Source: Amyelois transitella (lineage: Eukaryota; Arthropoda; Insecta; Lepidoptera; Pyralidae). Taken from it: a stretch of 64,000 nucleotides of DNA. The notes beneath the pieces were generated by a model. The model made no database searches. It was given only the letters and a program-made list of their open reading frames with translations, and was not told the origin of the DNA. Of the stretch, positions 42,408 to 52,572 are shown piece by piece. Made by a program: the position numbers and the translations under genes. The stretch is from contig NC_083524.1 in assembly GCF_032362555.1 (NCBI RefSeq), forward strand, positions 7,240,001-7,304,000, in the 5' to 3' direction. Every line of letters starts with the position of its first letter. Position 1 is the first letter of the stretch.

Positions 42408-43061
42408 ATGGATGAGATTTTTATTGAATGTGTCCGAAATTATCCATGTCTTTGGGACACAAAACTGCCTTCATATAAACAATTAGATGTGAAAGACGCA
42501 GCTTGGAAAGAAATTTTAAAGAAAACAAACATAGAGAGTGGTAAGTTTTTTAGATAGAGAGCGGCGCAGAGGGATGAGTTACGTAAAGAAGTACTTGCAT
42601 CAGGTGATCCCTTGAAAGTTTTTTTGATTCAATGTACCATAGTACAAAGCAGATGCCGATTTGCCGATTGCCGATGATTTTATCAAAGATCAATAAAAAG
42701 AAAGTTGTTTCAATTGGTAATGGATGCTGAAGAAAATATTGCCAATAGAAACTATTCATATTCCGGTTACTACTCAAACGATTATGCTTACAACTCACGC
42801 CCTTCTACAAATCAGACAAATTATTCTTCTGGACACGCTTCTGCTTACTCACCTGAACCCAGTGGCTCTGGTTTGCAGCAAATTGGAGAAAATACTACTC
42901 GTAGCCGAAACGAAGAGACCCAAGATTCAATGCCTGCCGTTGAAATCACTCCAAGGATTGGAGAAAATACTACTCGTAGCCGAAGCGAAGAGACCCAAGA
43001 ATCAATGCCTGCCGTTGAAATCACTCCAAGTGATGGCTTAGATTTATTTAGATTAGATTAA
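42408..43061 (+). pseudogene. E3 MADF-type gene remnant
   Basis: ATG 42408 opens MDEIFIECVRNYPCLWDTKLP and DAAWKEILKKTN, the first half of a MADF domain, with a GTAAGT donor at 42541. The second piece from about 42720 (MDAEENIANRNYSYSGYYS) to the TAA at 43059-43061 is the C-terminal low-complexity region. It includes an in-frame 75-bp tandem duplication (42882-42956 and 42957-43031; IGENTTRSR...PAVEITP). No acceptor clearly links the two, and the middle of the domain is lost. Confidence 0.6.
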
Positions 43062-43064
43062 GTT

Positions 43065-43409
43065 TTACATTAATGTAATGACGAGACGCTCTCTTGTACT
43101 AATGGCTTCTCTATAATTTGTATTATCTTTTTTAATGTCACATTCTATTAAACTATGCAAATGTTCGAACTCTTCTCTTGACATTCTAAAATATATGCGA
43201 AAGTCTTCATTTGTTAATTCGTAGAATAGTCTGAACTCACTGTATTCTTTTCTCAAATAATTAATATTATTCATCCATATTGTTCTTTTCTTTTTTTTCT
43301 TTCGTTTTTCGAGAATTGCTGCTGCCACTACACAAATCCTATGGTATAATACATCATCATCGTCGTCTGAACTTAACAATGATAATTCTAATGATTGTTC
43401 TATATTCAT
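43065..43409 (-). pseudogene. E3 HARBI1-type transposase, first exon only
   Basis: The reverse frame starts MNIEQSLELSLLSSDDDDD and contains RIYFRMSREEFEHLHSLIE and REAISTRERLVITL, the helix-rich N-terminal region equivalent to E1 exon 1. It runs into a stop after VITLM. No downstream catalytic exon is found. Confidence 0.7.
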
Positions 43410-44681
43410 AATAAATAAAAACACGTGCACTTTCATATCCGAACTGTAGGGAAATGACCGCTGGTTGCTCTCTCGACGTGAGTTCTAATCGCCGAGCGAG
43501 TATCGCCAAGCGAATGTTATCTTTCATAGCTTGGTCGCTTAGCGACAAACTAGTGAAACGAGTCCTCGCCGGCAATGTGAACGGTCAGCGATCAACTATT
43601 TGTATATGCATCTCTTTTGTTTACACGGAATGTATATCTATTTGTACGCTTTTTGAGCGAGAAAATCGCCGATAGTTAGTCGTTCCCTCGCCGTCGGTGG
43701 GACAACTGCCTAAAGCAACCACATCAGACGCTGACATAATGAAAAGTTTATATCAGGATGGATCTTCTTTAAGATCATATTTTACTGAAGGCGATGTGTT
43801 CATACTAGACCGCGGTTTCAGGGACAGTATTAGTTTTTTAGAAGATTGCGGTTATAGACCATATATGCCAGATTCACTACTAGAAGGAGAGCACCAATTA
43901 ACTACAGAACAAGCCAACCGTAGTCGTTGTATTACATTGTGCAGATGGGTGGTAGAGGCTGTTAATGGTCACTTTAAGAGAGATTTTAAATTATTAAGGC
44001 AGGAATATTTTCATCGGGCTCTACCACACATGATGCAGAATTGCCAAATAGCAGCAGCTTTATTCAATAGATTTGGTGTTTCATGACATGCTTTCATGAC
44101 AATGAAATAATAGTGAAATATTAGAAATCATTAGAGAAAGAATAAATCTTCCAAATAATATAATCTGGCTAATATGGTTGAAGATACAAATATGAACAGA
44201 AAAACATCTCAATTCCAAAGCATTAACGCAGATCGTAATAATGTTTTGTACTTTCCCACCCTTGCTTATTCAGACCTTATTTTATTCGCCTTGGGAACGT
44301 ATCAGATTCGACAGGCTCGCTCCTATTATGGAGAACATATACGTTTCCATGGCGGATAGGAATTGAGGTCAGTAGTGGTGAACATGTCTCTGAAGAATAT
44401 GATTTAAGAGGAAATGGCGAGACCACATTAATACGAGGTAGAATAAAATCTCGCCACATATCAAGGAAACAATATTATGTATATATTTTAATTGAAAATA
44501 ATGTTCCTGGCCGAGCAGCTATAGTAGAATAATCTTGGTTGGTAGACGCACTTTGGGATGTTTTGCCCATGTTATGACTGTGGTATGGTATTTAGGATGG
44601 GCCAGACATGAAAACAATATAACTGCACCAGCTGAATTCTTAGATAGTATAATTATAAGAGAAGATGATGAGGAAGAATAA

Positions 44682-45245
44682 AAAAATGGAAATGTCTTAT
44701 TTAAAAAATACCCTAAGTAAAAACTGAGATAAGAATCTCAGTTCTTATTTGATTCCCTCAGTTTCTAGCAGTCATTTGTTTTGTGATTGCCGTGGGTTCG
44801 ACTCCCGTTAAGATAATTGTTGGTTTGAGTCACTTGAATTACAAATAAGAAGGATTGATGACGGCTCAAGTAGGGCTGGTTATAGTAAGAAGTAATGTTG
44901 CGTAAAGGGGACGCAGAGCGTAGTCGTTCCTCGGCATTTTACGCACATACATATATTAGTACACGCTGTATGGAACAATTTGCCAGATTCGTCTAAATAG
45001 AATTATTGATTAAGTACTAACTAAAACATTCCTATAATCTATAGTCGAAGATATTTTCATTACAAAAAACTAGATTCGTAGGTACTGATAGAAGACAAGT
45101 ATCCTCCGGTATTTGTTATTGACAGTTGACAATGATCAAAAAATCTAAAAGTTCAAATCGAAAAATCTTTTTTTTCCGGCTTTCTTAAGACGAATATCTT
45201 TAAGAGATTTATTCAGTAAGTGACGGACAATATTTTAAGGTATTT
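44682..45245. other. No gene seen; isolated pol III B-box-like motif
   Basis: GGGTTCGACTCC at about 44788 resembles a tRNA B box, but no matching A box or cloverleaf is present. The rest is AT-rich. Confidence 0.35.
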
Positions 45246-45800
45246 TTGATGCTAAGACGATGCCGGTTAGATTCAACTATTTTTATGTATGGGCGACTGC
45301 CATTGTTCTTTGAAATATTCGGTTCAAAAAGAAGAATTTTCGTTCGTCGTTCCGCAGAAGAAAAGAGGTGCTACATTTGTGGACTTACTTCGAAAAACTT
45401 CAATGATTTGAAAAAAGGAATAGAAGTCGACCCCGAAAGCCTTAAGTTCGGCCTTTCAATTCTCCATGCAAGAATAAGATTCTTCGAGTCATTGCTTCAT
45501 CTCTCCTACAAGCTCACAATAAAAAAATGGCAAGTGAAGACTATTGAAGATAAAAAAACAGTAAAAGAGAGGAAAGACAATATCCAAAAAGCGTTCCGTG
45601 AGGAAATGGGTTTGTTAGTTGACATACCTAAAGCAGGATTCGGGAACACAAATGACGGTAACACATCTCGAAGATTCTTTTCTGATCCCGAAACTGCTTC
45701 CCGAATCACTGGTATAGACTCATTATTGATCCACAAGTTTAAAGTAATTCTGGAAACTATCTCAAGCGGCCACATGATAGACACAAAGAAATTCCCGCTA
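45246..45800 (+). CDS. Unrecognised transposon-like ORF with CxxC motif (about 185 aa)
   Basis: The open frame encodes RRSAEEKRCYICGLTSKNF, then LKFGLSILHARIRFFESLL, YKLTIKKWQV, KERKDNIQKAFREEMGLLVD and GFGNTNDGNTSRRFFSD, FKVILETISSGHMIDTKKF. I recognise this as a recurring uncharacterised family in insect genomes, usually followed by a longer C-terminal region with tyrosine- and histidine-rich blocks that is absent here. It is abruptly joined near 45795 to unrelated sequence. A transposase origin is likely but unproven. The N-terminal 25 residues may not be real. Confidence 0.45.
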
Positions 45801-45861
45801 CCCTATATGTGCAACTGTAAGGGTGGCATCCGATGTCACCTTCTGTACATAGGATCTTAGG

Positions 45862-46312
45862 TTTTTAGTGTAAATACTCCTATGTGCGTTGGCCAGTTCA
45901 TACATTTTATAATCTGTTAGATTTGGCAGCTATAAACGCATGGGTATGGTATAAAATTATCAACAACAGCAAAATTAAACGTAGAGACTTTTTACTGCAA
46001 CTGGGAGAAGAATTGGGATCACAGTACATGAATAATAGAAAAACAGCCATTCTTGTGGAAATTCCAGAAAGTATACCAGGGAAACAAGAAAAACGTACAA
46101 GGTGTCAGGTCAAGTCAAATTGCACAAGTAATAAGTCAATAAAGAATATTATTTATGTAATATTTGCCATTCTGATGATAAATAATTTGTTGATTTTTGG
46201 AATTTATTACATTATAATTTATAATTATGTTATTTGTGAGGGCTTTGATGTCCCATATGAAGAAGAAGGAAAAATGTTTTTAAGTTTTGTTTTAAAAGGA
46301 TTATTATTTTGA
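45862..46312 (+). pseudogene. piggyBac-type transposase C-terminal fragment
   Basis: FSVNTPM then, one base shifted, RWPVHTFYNLLDLAAINAW and KRRDFLLQLGEELG match the region just after the last catalytic Asp of a piggyBac subgroup, with a basic RTRCQVKSNCTSNK remnant of the cysteine-rich tail. The catalytic part is absent and the last 60 codons are AT-rich read-through. It sits immediately after the unrelated ORF at 45246. Confidence 0.65.
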
Positions 46313-46872
46313 TTTTACTAAATAAATAAACATGGTTTCAAGTAACTTACACATTGTTTTATTTATAATTTCACTCATAATACTAATAAACGTAGTGAAA
46401 AATAGAATGGAACAAAATTGTCACAGCGGCGGTTCTAGGGGGGTCATCAGTTTCGGCACTTCTAGTGTTGAAGCAATGTGTACATTTTTTGTTAATTTTA
46501 TCATTATTTTTGTTAAATTTTTGTTTCTTTTTTCTTATTTTGTTAATATTAATGAATCCCCATAGTGATTTAGTGAATATCTAAGCAATAAAAAATTACA
46601 AATTACCGAAAGATTCAAAATAGGTTTGGTTTAAAAGCAATGAGTGCTTAATTTATTTTTTGGTTTGTTATTATTATTTTTTTAAGTTTGAAAAACGAAG
46701 ATCTCAATTGTGATTTAGTGGATAATCAATGAAAAACTTAAGTGCCATGTTAGATTGTTAAGACGAAGGTCTTACCTGGAGGTTTAAAATAGTTTTAGGA
46801 GCAATGACTGCTTATTTGTTATTAGCTAGTTAATTTTCAATTTTGTTTTTTTTTCCTGAACATTTCTTATAA
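46313..46872. other. No gene seen; AT-rich
   Basis: TGAATA and TTATTTTTT-rich sequence. Nothing supported. Confidence 0.4.
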
Positions 46873-47379
46873 CGGGTGTCCCAACAAGAACGCAAGATTT
46901 AAATTTGGCGGCATTCGAAGTGTCATTGTTTGACATTTGAACACGTGTTATTGTTTATTAGTTTAAGGTACGAGGTTAGTAAAAATGGAGCGCTACACGA
47001 TTGAACAACGCATTCTCATTGTGAAATTGTTTTACCAAAATGTTGAAAGTTTTGCGGCTACAGTTCGGAAATTGCGATCAATTTGGGGTCACAATAATGC
47101 TCTAAAAGAGTCAACTGTAGAGATTAATGGAAAAATTTGTTGAAACTGGGTCTGTTAATGATGTAAAGACAACAACGCGCCTTCGACCAGGTCGATCGAC
47201 CGAAAATGTTGCAGCTGTACGTGATGATGTCGCTCAAAATCCATCCACCTCAATTCGACACCGAGCTCAGCAAATTGGTGTCTCCAAATCCACTATGCAG
47301 CGAATTTTAACGAAAGATTTGCATCTTCATGCATACAACGTTCAATTGACTCAGGAACTGAAGCCAGCTGACCATAGAC
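46873..47379 (+). pseudogene. Tc1/mariner-superfamily transposase N-terminal relic
   Basis: ACGGGTGTCCCAACAAGAAC at 46872 resembles the terminal sequence of Tc1/mariner relatives. ATG 46985 opens MERYTIEQRILIVKLFYQN and RKLRSIWGHNNA, a helix-turn-helix head, and after a one-base shift at about 47125 LRPGRSTENVAAVRDDV and HRAQQIGVSKSTMQRIL, the second helix-turn-helix. It is cut at 47379 by an hAT-like end. The DDE/DDD catalytic part is missing. It differs from the mariner at 2639. Confidence 0.7.
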
Positions 47380-47832
47380 CAGGGGTGTTACGAATATTAG
47401 CATCCGCATCTGCAAATGCGGAATATTCGCATTAATTCAGACATCTGCATCCGTATTCACATCTGCATCAATCAATGCGGAGTTTTTACGGATGCAGATT
47501 TACTCACATCAACGTCATCAACAAGTAACGACATGTAAAGAAAGTGGGCGGAGCTAGAGAGGCACGTGCTCGCGTTTGTTTTGGTAATTGCTTGCTTGCT
47601 AACTTCATTCGGTAACTGACGGTAACAAGAACCTACAGGTCTTGTTTGTTGTGTTTTTTCTTATTGTCAAAAAAATTATAGTTTTAGTGAGTGTTTACGG
47701 TGTACGTTATAGTTTTTTGCGTGTTTAATGAATATTTTGATATAAATATTAAGTAAAATGTCGCCACCAATAAAAAGCAGTATCTGGACTTATTTTACAA
47801 TAAACAAAAATGATCCGGAGAAGTCGGATGAA
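47380..47832 (+). mobile_element. hAT-like element, 5' end and start of BED-finger gene
   Basis: CAGGGGTGTTACGAATATT at 47380 is a typical hAT tip, and the next 120 bp contain repeated GCATCTGCA/CCGCAT words usual in hAT subterminal DNA. ATG 47758 opens MSPPIKSSIWTYFTIN, the lead-in to a BED zinc finger. Coding similarity ends at about 47832 before the first Cys. No right end is found, so this is a truncated copy abutting another family. Confidence 0.6.
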
Positions 47833-48595
47833 TTGCAATGGACTTTCAAAAAAATTTAAGTATGCCGAACATTACCACTAATGATGTGTATTATAAAAGA
47901 CAACTAACTTTAAATCTTTTTAACATCCATGAACTATCTACATCCAAATCCTATTTCTTCTGCTACCCAGAAAGTATAGCAAAAAAAGGGTCTGACGAAG
48001 TGTGTTCATTTCTCCATCACTATATATTTAATATGCTCGATAAAAATACTCGAGAATTAGTGATATTCTGTGATTCCTGCGGTGGGCAAAATAAAAATTA
48101 TACTGTGTTTCGTTTCATACACTATGTAGTACACAGTGCAAAACGTTTGGATGTGATCAAAATCATATTTCCCATTCGCGGACACTCATATTTGGAATGT
48201 GACAGAAATATGGGTTGCATAAACCAGAAATCATCCTGTGAAACGCCTGATGAGTGGGTAAAAGTGATTCGTGAAGCTAGACAGAAGCCATGCCCCTTTC
48301 ATGTGATTGAAGTTTTTTTTTTTTTTTTTTTTTTTTATCTCGACCCATAAGAGAAATCAGAGTTGAAAAGGATCATCCAAGATTGATTTTTCACAGAGAA
48401 CATTATAATGCCTCTTGGACGTCATCTATTCTCATGGCACCTAAAAAAAAGTCAAAATCCCATAATGACTCTCATAGTGTTAGTAACTCAGAGTTTGTAC
48501 TGCCAGATCAATCCTATAAAGAGAGCCTTCCAGTTTCAAAGGCAAAATTTATGGATATCCAGGCTCTGTCAAAGTTTTGTGGACCAAAAGCTTAG
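47833..48595 (+). pseudogene. DNCGGQ-box family gene, C-terminal half
   Basis: The open frame from 47838 reads MDFQKNLSMPNITTNDVYY, LFNIHELSTSKSYFF, VIFCDSCGGQNKNYTVFR (about 48062), IIFPIRGHSYLECDRNMG and CETPDEWVKVIREARQ. A 22-base T run at 48314-48335 shifts the end. The homologous tail continues in another frame from about 48355 (EKDHPRLIFHREHYNASWTS, FVLPDQSYKESLP, LSKFCGPKA) to 48595. It is the best-preserved C-terminal copy in the window but of a lineage distinct from copies A and B. The N-terminal half is missing at the hAT junction. Confidence 0.6.
48314..48335 (+). repeat. T22 homopolymer inside a coding relic
   Basis: An uninterrupted T run within the DNCGGQ-family frame gives a phenylalanine run and then a frame change. 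It may be a slippage expansion, a poly(A) insertion in reverse, or an assembly error. Confidence 0.8.
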
Positions 48596-48599
48596 CAAT

Positions 48600-49371
48600 A
48601 CTTCTCACAGATAAAATATAATGATACTTAAACGATAAATATTTCATGGACATTGCATATTATTTGCCTGTATTTTCTGACTTTGTTCTGTTTTGCTGTG
48701 CTAACTCAATAGACATAGAATGAAAATGTTTCTTTTTTTGCTACACACCAAAAACAAATATATTTTCTTTATAAATAAATATATTTTTCTTCTATTTGAA
48801 ACTTTATTGTACCTTTTTACAAGGATTAAAAGATAAATTTAGCAATTTCTCAGTTCATTGTCTCTGTGACATTGCATGTTTTTCCCCTGTGCCCTAATAT
48901 AATCTTAAAAGATGGAGATAGCACAGACTTTGATTGATGAAGTCCTTTTTTGGCAGCTGACAACTCCGGAGCGTAAATGTCATATTCATTGCTACGTATT
49001 TAAAAGTAATAACCCATTTTGGGCCCAAGCGTTACAGGAATGTCAAATATACCAAAAAAAACGGTCTATTTTTCCAGATTACATCATGTAAATATGGACA
49101 ACATTAATAATGGCCAAATATAAAAAAATGCAAAATAATAATTTCATCTTACGAACTAGCTCTGTAAACGCACTTTTGATTATTTCCATAGATAAAAGCG
49201 TCGATTATAGCTGTCTTCACAAAAGCCAGTACATATTTTTTTTAAAGTGTTGTCATTTGGTAATAACTGTCAATGTCAGTCACTCTCTCAGTGAAGTAGT
49301 AGTAAATCGATTCATAATGAAGAAAATCGATTTTGGAGTATGTTTTGTATTTTATCCAAAACCTTCTGTTA
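48600..49371. other. No gene seen; AT-rich flank
   Basis: ORF 49110-49439 has no family signature. TTA at 49369-49371 precedes E4. Confidence 0.4.
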
Positions 49372-49695
49372 AGGTGCTCCCACATTGCCGTTATAAAATG
49401 TTTAATAACGTTAGTAAACATTTGTTAGCAAACATTTAATCACAAATAAATTTTCATGTTAGAAAATGTTTAGTAATGTTAGTAAACATTTTATAACAAA
49501 ACAAATTATAACAAAATAAAACATGTGTTATCTTTTGTTTGTAAACATTTTATAAGGGTGATGGCGGGATAGGCGGTGCGGTGCGGTGGGGGTTAGAGTA
49601 CGCAGGTCGCTGCGCGTGGTGTCTCGCTTGTCAGTCCCTTTGTGTCAGCGTGCATCGCTGTGCGTTAGTGGTTGCGCGTGCGCCAAGCAATAAAT

Positions 49696-51708
49696 ATGTC
49701 CGGTAATTGGAATAACGATGATGTTTACAAACTGATTGAAATGTTTCAAGCAAGAGAAGTACTATGGAACACGATGTCAGAGAGCTACAAACCGACCGAA
49801 ATAAAAAACACGATGCTTGGATGGAAATTGCCACTGAATTTAATATGGATAAAAAAGTAATTGAAAAAAAGATTCGATCACTCGTAGGTCAATTTAACCG
49901 AGAATGTAAATCTAATAAATCTGGTGCAGGAGCTAATGAGTCAAGTAAATGGTTTGCATTTAAAAAACTCATGTTCCTTAAAGGCAAAAATATTCCAAGT
50001 TTAACTGTCGATGGAGGCTTGCAGGTGAGTTTTATTTTAACGTCTTTTAATAATATTTAGATGCCCAGTCCAAAAACCCTTCATTTGAAAAATATTCTGC
50101 GAATTCTTTTCTTATTTCTTTCCCATCATCTGTCAGGGATTCACATGCTTCAAGTGGTGTTAATTGCTGCTGTTCTAATCTCCATTGTCCATCGATACGT
50201 GTACCAGTTACTATGTCATCTCCATCATAGTATTGAGATGGAGCGTAAATCATGCTCGATTCAGTTTTTCTTATAAAATTATGCAGTAGCACGCATGTCA
50301 TAATTAAAGTAGTAGTTTTTTCTGGATCTAATAATATTGTAGTTCGTAAAACTCTAAATCTGGCTGACAAAATCCCAAATGCGTTCTCTACTGTTCTCCT
50401 CGCACGACTCAGTCTATAACTGAAGATTCTTTCCTTAGAATTGCTATCCTGTGGTCCTGGAAAAGGTTTTAATAAGTGTTTTTCTAAAGGGAACGCATCA
50501 TCTGTTACGAACACATAAGGAACAGGTTTGTTTCTGCCTGGTAGTGAGCTGTCACTGGGTATTTTCAAACTATTGTCGTTAATTTTATTTCGAAATTTTG
50601 TGTTTGCGAAAACTCCGCCATCACTTATGCGTCCTTGGCAGCCAATATTCACGTACAGAAAGTTGTATTCTGCGTCCACTATCGCTAAAAGTACAACGCT
50701 GTAAAATCCTTTATAGTTGTAATATTCACTGCCGCTATCAATTGGCTTTTGTATGGCTACGTGCTTTCCATCGATACTTCCTAAGCAATTTGGGAAATTC
50801 CATTTTTCTTCAAATGAATTTGCCACGTGTAGCCACTCTTGAGATGTTGTTGGTATCTGGAACAAAAATAGAAGATTAAGAAATAGGCGCGAAAAATAAA
50901 TTTATAACTCGTTATTCTAACAAATTTTATTGGATATTTTTATTAATTATGAAATATTAATAGATTAAAAAATATGATTTCAGTTAAGGGTTGTTAAGTA
51001 ATAGAAAAAGAAAATCGCGGTTATAGATTTTTTTACAATTTTAGCTAATTTGACGCGCCTATAACTTGACATTATCGTTTAATTCTATTCTTTCAGGGTA
51101 ACGAAGAAAACAGAATTGCTTCAGAAAACACTCTCAGTTTGAACGAAACAGGAAATACTGTCACTGTAAATGAAACTACGGGCACGCCTTTCGCCACCCC
51201 AAAACCATTTCGGAAAAAAAGACGGCCTGAAGTAGAACAAGATCCAACACAACAAGAAGCTGTAAATATTTTACATAGAATGTACGAATCTAGAAAAAGC
51301 AGGGATGAAAATGACGCATTTGGAGAGTATGTCTCGATGAAACTGAAACAATTAAAAAACAGTCATGCTAAGAATACTGCTCAACATCACATTAACAATA
51401 TTTTGTACAATGCGACAATGGGACAATATGATTTTCCAACAACCTTTACAGACCCAACCGCTAGTAGTTCCTGGGGATACAACTCTGAACCAAATCTATC
51501 CACTTTTTCGGAAAATAATGCTGACTGTAGCTCGAGAGGATACTACACCGCACCGAGTCCCTCGGCTTCATTTGAAACCAGTTCTTCGGATAAGTCCAGG
51601 ACACATACTCGTACCAGCGCAAGAACACAGAGTCCGTCTAATTTATCGGAATCAAGCCAAGATTCGACCCAATCATTAAACGATTTGTTGGAATCAATCA
51701 AAAATTAA
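49696..51708 (+). pseudogene. E4 MADF-type gene with one frameshift
   Basis: Exon 1 (49696-50024) encodes NNDDVYKLIEMFQAREVLWN, then a frameshift near 49790 (329 nt where 330 would be in phase), then DAWMEIATEFNMDKKVIEKK and WFAFKKLMFLKGKN. Exon 2 (51097-51708, after TTTCAG) is fully open: acidic, then KLKQLKNSHAKN, HHINNILYNATMGQYDF and a serine-rich tail. It is closest to the E2 protein. A single repair base would give a continuous protein, so loss is recent or a sequencing error. The catalytic exon of the transposase lies antisense in the intron. Confidence 0.8.
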
Positions 51709-52104
51709 AAAATGTTTGGTTTGTTAATTATTAAAAAAATTATTAGTAAGGTAAGGTAGGTACCTACCTTAAGTATGATTAGATTAGATCATATTAAAAG
51801 TAAATAAAAAAATAATTAAAAATGTTGTTTGACTTACTTGTATGTATTCCTTTAAAACCTCATTGAGAGCCTCGCACACTTCTGGTACGATAATAGATAT
51901 CACTTGGTCTGACAACTTGAACACATTTCCAAGACTTTTATAACTGCTACCAGTTGCCAAAAATCTTAACGTTACCGCAAGTCTTTCCGTCACACTTACA
52001 GATTTTCTAAATGTAGTGTCTCGTTTGCCTATTTTTGCCCCAATTAAATTTTGTAGATATTCAAATTCGGAACTGTTCATTCTTATAAAATCTTTTAAGC
52101 AACC
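50047..52104 (-). CDS. E4 HARBI1-type DDE transposase, N-terminally truncated
   Basis: Exon 1 is open from the deletion point at about 52104 to 51838 (first ATG 52080), encoding DFIRMNSSEFEYLQNLIG and ERLAVTLRFLATGSSYKSL, with donor GTAAGT. Exon 2 (50856-50047, after TTCCAG) joins in phase as IQ|IPTTSQEW. Catalytic blocks are complete: GSIDGKHVAI, VTDDAFPLEKHLL and RRTVENAFGILSARF, with CVLLHNFIRK. Only the first 60-70 residues and the promoter are missing through deletion of the right end. The intron contains MADF exon 2. An AATAAA on the minus strand at 50031-50036 follows the stop. Confidence 0.85.
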
Positions 52105-52331
52105 GTCAATAATTAGTCCCTATTTTTCAGGCAAGTGAAAGTGATATTATTTGTCATTCATGCTACAATGCTGCCAACAGTGTAGCCAATGATGATGAGA
52201 GACCAGAAGCTGAAGAAGCACCTTTGGGACACCGTCGCGTGTGCGCGCGCCACGTTCTCTGTTACGCCGTATAAGATATCATCCATTGAGAATAGGTTCC
52301 ACTCAAGACCGGAAAATAATAGATGTTGTAA
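52105..52331 (+). pseudogene. Cys-rich exon of a SWIM/ISL2EU-type element
   Basis: After 'tatttttcag' at 52129 the frame reads ASESDIICHSCYNAANSVAN then RVCARHVLCYAV and a stop. The CHSC pair has a parallel in the exon at 56467 (LCHSCWMRASRAS). These look like N-terminal zinc-binding exons of the transposase type found at 56467-57746. E5 inserted 150 bp further on, between this exon and the related gene. Confidence 0.45.
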
Positions 52332-52389
52332 GGGCGCTTTTAGTGTCACGCGGATTTGCTCACGCACGCGGGATTGGCCCGCATGCGTA
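52332..52389 (+). repeat. E5 left terminal inverted repeat
   Basis: Inverse of 56275-56332 with one mismatch in 58 bp. Confidence 0.93.
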
Positions 52390-52572
52390 GCATCCGCAAA
52401 GAACAATTTCATATAGGTATCTATTGTAAAGCGTGATAAACGCACGCGGGACGCGGGGCGCTGTGCGGGGCGTCACCCCGGTGCGGGGTATCCGCATGCG
52501 TAAGCGCTGCCTACAACTTCAGTGCCCATTTTAGAGTCGAGCGGGGCGCACGCGCCGTATTGTACTACCGAA

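Larger units (their letters stand above)
42171..43710. mobile_element. Harbinger element E3, internally deleted
   Basis: The ends are CAGTTGTCCCACC (42171) and GGTGGGACAACTGCC (to 43710), inverse to each other except for two extra bases at the right tip. TAA is duplicated at 42168-42170 and 43711-43713. The MADF first exon, the last MADF exon and the transposase first exon are present, but the catalytic exon is gone, replaced by about 170 bp. It is therefore non-autonomous. Confidence 0.85.
41649..44681 (+). pseudogene. Harbinger-superfamily (ISL2EU-like) transposase with SWIM-type tail, split by E3
   Basis: From DFENIAEMDERLFMYW the frame continues through LLLKLRTGDSDERIGTL, VICDGTYIY (first catalytic Asp, 42020), SLHKYRSLLKPFMIVASDGY and is cut at 42170 by E3. 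It resumes at 43711 with KATTSDADIMKS, VFILDRGFRDS (second Asp) and RWVVEAVNGHFKRDF (Glu). Removing E3 and one TAA restores the frame. A (TA)n expansion near 42030 shifts the frame within the first block. After a stop at 44083-44085, ILFALGTYQIRQARSYYGEH and VGRRTLGCFAHVMTVVWYL (44530-44600) resemble the SWIM zinc-finger tail known in ISL2EU-type elements, ending at 44681. The clade name is from memory and unchecked. Confidence 0.7.
49372..52104. mobile_element. Harbinger element E4, right end lost
   Basis: After TTA (49369-49371) the left end reads AGGTGCTCCCACATTGCCG. AAACATTT/AAATGTTT words recur at 49400-49555 as subterminal repeats. The interleaved MADF and transposase genes are present. 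No inverse of the left end is found to the right, and the transposase first exon is cut at about 52104 where an unrelated exon begins, so the right terminal segment has been deleted. Confidence 0.75.

Noticed and set aside
44780..44830. tRNA gene
   Set aside because: Only a B-box-like motif is present; no A box and no cloverleaf.
52189..52445. ORFs across the E5 left junction on both strands
   Set aside because: They are built half from flank and half from the terminal repeat.
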